Of a DNA stretch of 64,000 bases, positions 61,792 through 64,000 are shown one piece after another. The stretch's first letter is position 1, and every line of letters begins with the position of its first letter. The position numbers and the translations under genes were made by a program. Source of the DNA: Luteococcus sp038433135 (lineage in GTDB: Bacteria; Actinomycetota; Actinomycetes; Propionibacteriales; Propionibacteriaceae). The notes under the pieces were generated by a model. The model saw only the letters and a program-made list of their open reading frames with translations. It was not told the origin of the DNA and did no database searches. The stretch lies in the NCBI RefSeq assembly GCF_038433135.1, contig NZ_JBCDMV010000019.1, positions 62,001 through 126,000 of the forward strand. The letters are read 5' to 3'.

Positions 61792-62650
61792 GTCGTGAGT
61801 CTCCCGAGGAGTTGAGCACCGACAGCGTGAACATGCCGGAGGTGATCCCGGCCAGGTCGATGGTCACGTGCCGGAATCCGCAGGCCTTCACGCCGTCCAG
61901 CAAGGCTCTCCGCACCGCGGGTTCGAGCGCGCGGGCCAGTTCAGTTTCCGGAAGTTCCAGCCGGGCGACCTCGCCGTGGTGACGCACCCGGCAGTCGCTG
62001 AAGCCCAGACCCCGCACGCATTGTTCTGCCGCTGCGACGGCCACCAACTTCTCCGGCAGCACCTCGCTGAAATGGGGGATCCGGGAGGCCAGGCAGGGGG
62101 CTGCAGGCTTGTCGGCGCACTGCAGATCCAACGCTCGGGCCACCTCGCGCACGTCGGCCTTGGTCATGCCCGCATCGGCCAGTGGCCGCAGCACCTGGTG
62201 CTCGGTGGCGGCGCGGGAGCCAGGGCGGTCGGGGCGCAGGGCGTCGTCGGCATTCTCGCCATAGGCCAGGGCATCGACGCCGAGCTCGTCTGCTGCGGCC
62301 CCCATCCGGGTGAACAGCTCGTCCTTGCAGAAGTAGCAGCGGTCCGGCCCGTTGGCGCGGTAGCGGGGGTCGGAGGCCTCGTCGGTGCGCACCTCGGTGA
62401 CCCGGATCCCGATCTGGTCCGCCACGGCATGGGCGGCGGCTCGCTCGTCGGGAGCCAGCGAGGGGGAGATCCCCAGGACCGCAACCACCCGATCGGTGCC
62501 CAACTCCGCGACGGCCAGCGCCAGCAGGACGGCTGAGTCCACGCCACCCGAATAGGCCACGGCCACCCGTCGGCCGCGCAGGCAGCCGCGCACCCGGCCC
62601 ACTGCGCTGTGCAGGGGGGCGGGCATGGCGTCGAGCACGGTGAAGTCCAT
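61784..62650 (-). CDS. larE: Nickel-pincer cofactor sulfur insertase LarE
   Basis: LarE transfers sulfur to the pyridinium carboxylates of the pincer precursor after adenylation. The 288-residue protein has the PP-loop SGGVDS (residues 34-39), GPDRCYFCKDELF with C105 and C108, and CADKPAAPCLASRIPH with C178 and C186. In the L. plantarum enzyme a single Cys is sacrificed per reaction, whereas others use a Cys-bound Fe-S cluster. The several Cys here leave both possible. ATG 62650 is leaderless (TAGCGT, seven bases). Confidence 0.93.
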   Translation of the reverse strand: MDFTVLDAMPAPLHSAVGRVRGCLRGRRVAVAYSGGVDSAVLLALAVAELGTDRVVAVLGISPSLAPDERAAAHAVADQIGIRVTEVRTDEASDPRYRANGPDRCYFCKDELFTRMGAAADELGVDALAYGENADDALRPDRPGSRAATEHQVLRPLADAGMTKADVREVARALDLQCADKPAAPCLASRIPHFSEVLPEKLVAVAAAEQCVRGLGFSDCRVRHHGEVARLELPETELARALEPAVRRALLDGVKACGFRHVTIDLAGITSGMFTLSVLNSSGDSRRG

Positions 62651-62663
62651 GGCCAGAACGCTA
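62651..62663 (-). promoter_or_regulatory. Leaderless promoter of larEB
   Basis: On the minus strand, TAGCGT (62663-62658), then seven bases, then ATG at 62650. Confidence 0.5.
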
Positions 62664-62704
62664 CAACGGGCCCACGCGAAATCGGCAGCCGTGGGCCCCG
62701 GCAC

Positions 62705-62721
62705 GGCAACCGGTGACAACC
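62705..62721 (+). promoter_or_regulatory. Shared 17-bp motif, site 4 (kinase / larEB)
   Basis: GGCAACCGGTGACAACC lies 64 bases before the kinase start and about 40 bases upstream of the divergent larE promoter, so it could serve both. Confidence 0.5.
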
Positions 62722-62784
62722 CGTTGTGCGCCCCGTTTCGATCGGCAAGGGTGGGGAGGACATTCCACGAACATGGAGGGCGAG

Positions 62785-63873
62785 ATGGAGCTTCGCAAGG
62801 ACGCACGATGGTCGCTGGTGGTGCCCACCAGCATGGGCATCAGGATCACCCCGGAGAACCGTCAGGGGGTCCACGTCAGTGACCGCTTCCTGATGCAGGC
62901 CACCTCGGCCGAGGCCAATGTGGCCGCCGTGGCCTCCTACCTGGGTGAGCCCGCCAAGGTGCTGACCGCCTTCGTGGAGGGCTCCCCGATCAGCGCCCTG
63001 ATCAAGGCGCAGCTGCGCGCCCGCGGCATGGCCTTCGAGGGCCCGGAGGTCCCGCAGGGCGACGCCTGGGGCTACCGCCACCAGTTCAACATCGCCGACT
63101 CCGGCTTCGGCGGCCGTGCCCCGCGCGTGTGGAATGACCGCGCGGGCGAGGTCGGCCGCGAGCTCAGCGTTGACGACTTCGACCTGGACCGGCTCTTCGG
63201 TGACGAGGGCGTGAAGATCCTGCACATGTCCGGGCTGGTGGCCTCCCTGTCGTCCAAGACCAGCGCCTTCTGCGTCGAGCTGGCCAAGAAGGCCAAGGAG
63301 CACGGCACGTTGGTCAGCATGGACATGAACTACCGCGCCTCTTTCTGGAAGGGCCGCGAGCAGGAGCTCTCTGCTGCTTTCCACGCCATCGCCGAACAGT
63401 GCGACATCCTCTACGGCAACGAGGAGGACTTCCAGCTGTGCCTCGGGATCCCGGGGCCGGAGGCCGGTGGTGAGGGCATCGACGCCAAGATCGACGGCTT
63501 CAAGCAGATGATCGTGCGGATCAAGCAGACCTACCCCAATGCCTCCATGATCGGGACCTCGCTGCGTGAGGTGGTCAGCGCCAACCACCACAAGTGGGGA
63601 ATGGTCCTGTGGAGCACCGAGGGGGGAGCCGAGGGCACCTTCACCGTGCAGGAGCTGCGCGACATCGACGTGCTGGACCGGATCGGCGGCGGCGACGGAT
63701 CCGTCGGCGGCGTGCTCTATGGCGTTCTGAAGGGCTGGGACGTGACCAAGTGCGCCCAGTTCGGCTGGGCCACCGGCGCGATGGCGGCCACCTCCCTGAC
63801 GGACAATGCCGCCCCTGCCGACGAAGCCCAGGTGTGGGCCATCGTCGCGGGCAATGCCCGAGTGCAGCGCTGA
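62785..63873 (+). CDS. PfkB-family carbohydrate kinase
   Basis: The 362-residue protein has the ribokinase fold: GEPAKVLTAFVEGSPISALI, VSMDMNYRASFWKG, ILYGNEEDFQLCLG and the active-site region DRIGGGDGSVGGVLYG. The last motif normally reads GAGDxF or GGGDSFA; here the base Asp is kept but Gly-Ser-Val follows, slightly unusual. The DxNxRxxxW and NExE-like motifs are shared with 2-keto-3-deoxygluconate kinases. Gluconate-type or other sugar-acid phosphorylation is the likely role, given the neighbouring uxa and lar genes. ATG 62785 follows GGAGG five bases before; ATG 62773 is an alternative. Confidence 0.85.
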   Translation: MELRKDARWSLVVPTSMGIRITPENRQGVHVSDRFLMQATSAEANVAAVASYLGEPAKVLTAFVEGSPISALIKAQLRARGMAFEGPEVPQGDAWGYRHQFNIADSGFGGRAPRVWNDRAGEVGRELSVDDFDLDRLFGDEGVKILHMSGLVASLSSKTSAFCVELAKKAKEHGTLVSMDMNYRASFWKGREQELSAAFHAIAEQCDILYGNEEDFQLCLGIPGPEAGGEGIDAKIDGFKQMIVRIKQTYPNASMIGTSLREVVSANHHKWGMVLWSTEGGAEGTFTVQELRDIDVLDRIGGGDGSVGGVLYGVLKGWDVTKCAQFGWATGAMAATSLTDNAAPADEAQVWAIVAGNARVQR

Positions 63874-63902
63874 TCCCTCATCGGAGGTGGTTGGATCGGC
63901 CC

Positions 63903-63962
63903 CACCCCAAAGGATGCGTCCGTTGGGGTGTAGCCACTTGTCAGGGCGCACCCCTAGGGGTG
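63903..63962 (+). terminator. Double hairpin after the kinase gene
   Basis: CACCCCAA (63903-63910) pairs with TTGGGGTG (63923-63930) around an inner GGATGCGTCC, and the perfect palindrome CACCCCTAGGGGTG (63949-63962) follows. The rest of the window (to 64000) shows no gene. Confidence 0.7.
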
Positions 63963-64000
63963 GGATCCGTTCGCTGACGGTGGATTGGTTCGCCGCTGAG

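Overview
The window is high-GC DNA from an actinomycete. The evidence is the codon bias, a mycothiol-dependent isomerase-family protein, actinobacterial-type DnaA boxes, many leaderless promoters of the TANNNT-N6/7-start type, and a short dispersed repeat with core CTCGACARGCTCGG. Gene content (orn beside tRNA genes, a paired dynamin-like GTPase operon, a bioYMN-type ECF biotin transporter, EttA) suggests Propionibacteriaceae; that family assignment is an inference.

Layout. 1-11.7 kb is mostly core functions: a partial acetyltransferase gene, tRNA-His, oligoribonuclease, a GntR regulator, tRNA-Arg, a PrsW-type protease, two GTPases, rRNA methyltransferase RlmA, an SSB, a small CdiA-type nuclease-like ORF followed by a structured RNA, and EttA. 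11.7-20.2 kb is accessory: a repeat-damaged VOC relic, a YefM-YoeB toxin-antitoxin (TA) pair, small enzymes, two MFS exporters, a broken ABC ATPase, a DUF3800 protein and an ECF sigma/anti-sigma pair. 20.3-33.6 kb holds a MarR/FAD-FeS dehydrogenase operon, a biotin-uptake operon that also contains an AMP ligase and a thiolase, an acyl-CoA synthetase/thioesterase pair, an alpha-glucosidase and a TRIC channel. 33.7-38.1 kb has an OPT transporter, a lipoprotein and gnd.

38.1-63.9 kb is a large sugar and sugar-acid region: an MFS importer, two TIM-barrel isomerases and two Gfo/Idh oxidoreductases with a LacI regulator, uxaC and a fructuronate reductase-like gene, a HAD protein, a GH3 glycosidase and a PfkB kinase. 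Scattered through it are all four genes expected for a nickel-pincer epimerase and its cofactor: larA, larC and larBE. No mannonate dehydratase is visible. I propose that the LarA-like enzyme epimerises a sugar acid, possibly mannonate to gluconate, so that glucuronate carbon could enter the pentose phosphate pathway through the nearby gnd. A 17-bp motif (KGCAAYNGGYKRCAACS) lies upstream of four transcription units of this region and could be a shared operator. Between 55.4 and 59.8 kb sit three TA modules, one a near copy of the YefM-YoeB pair at 12.4 kb.

The dispersed repeat occurs about ten times. Three insertions are read through as protein: a linker of the FAD-FeS dehydrogenase, the His-rich loop of LarC, and the C-terminus of the AMP ligase.
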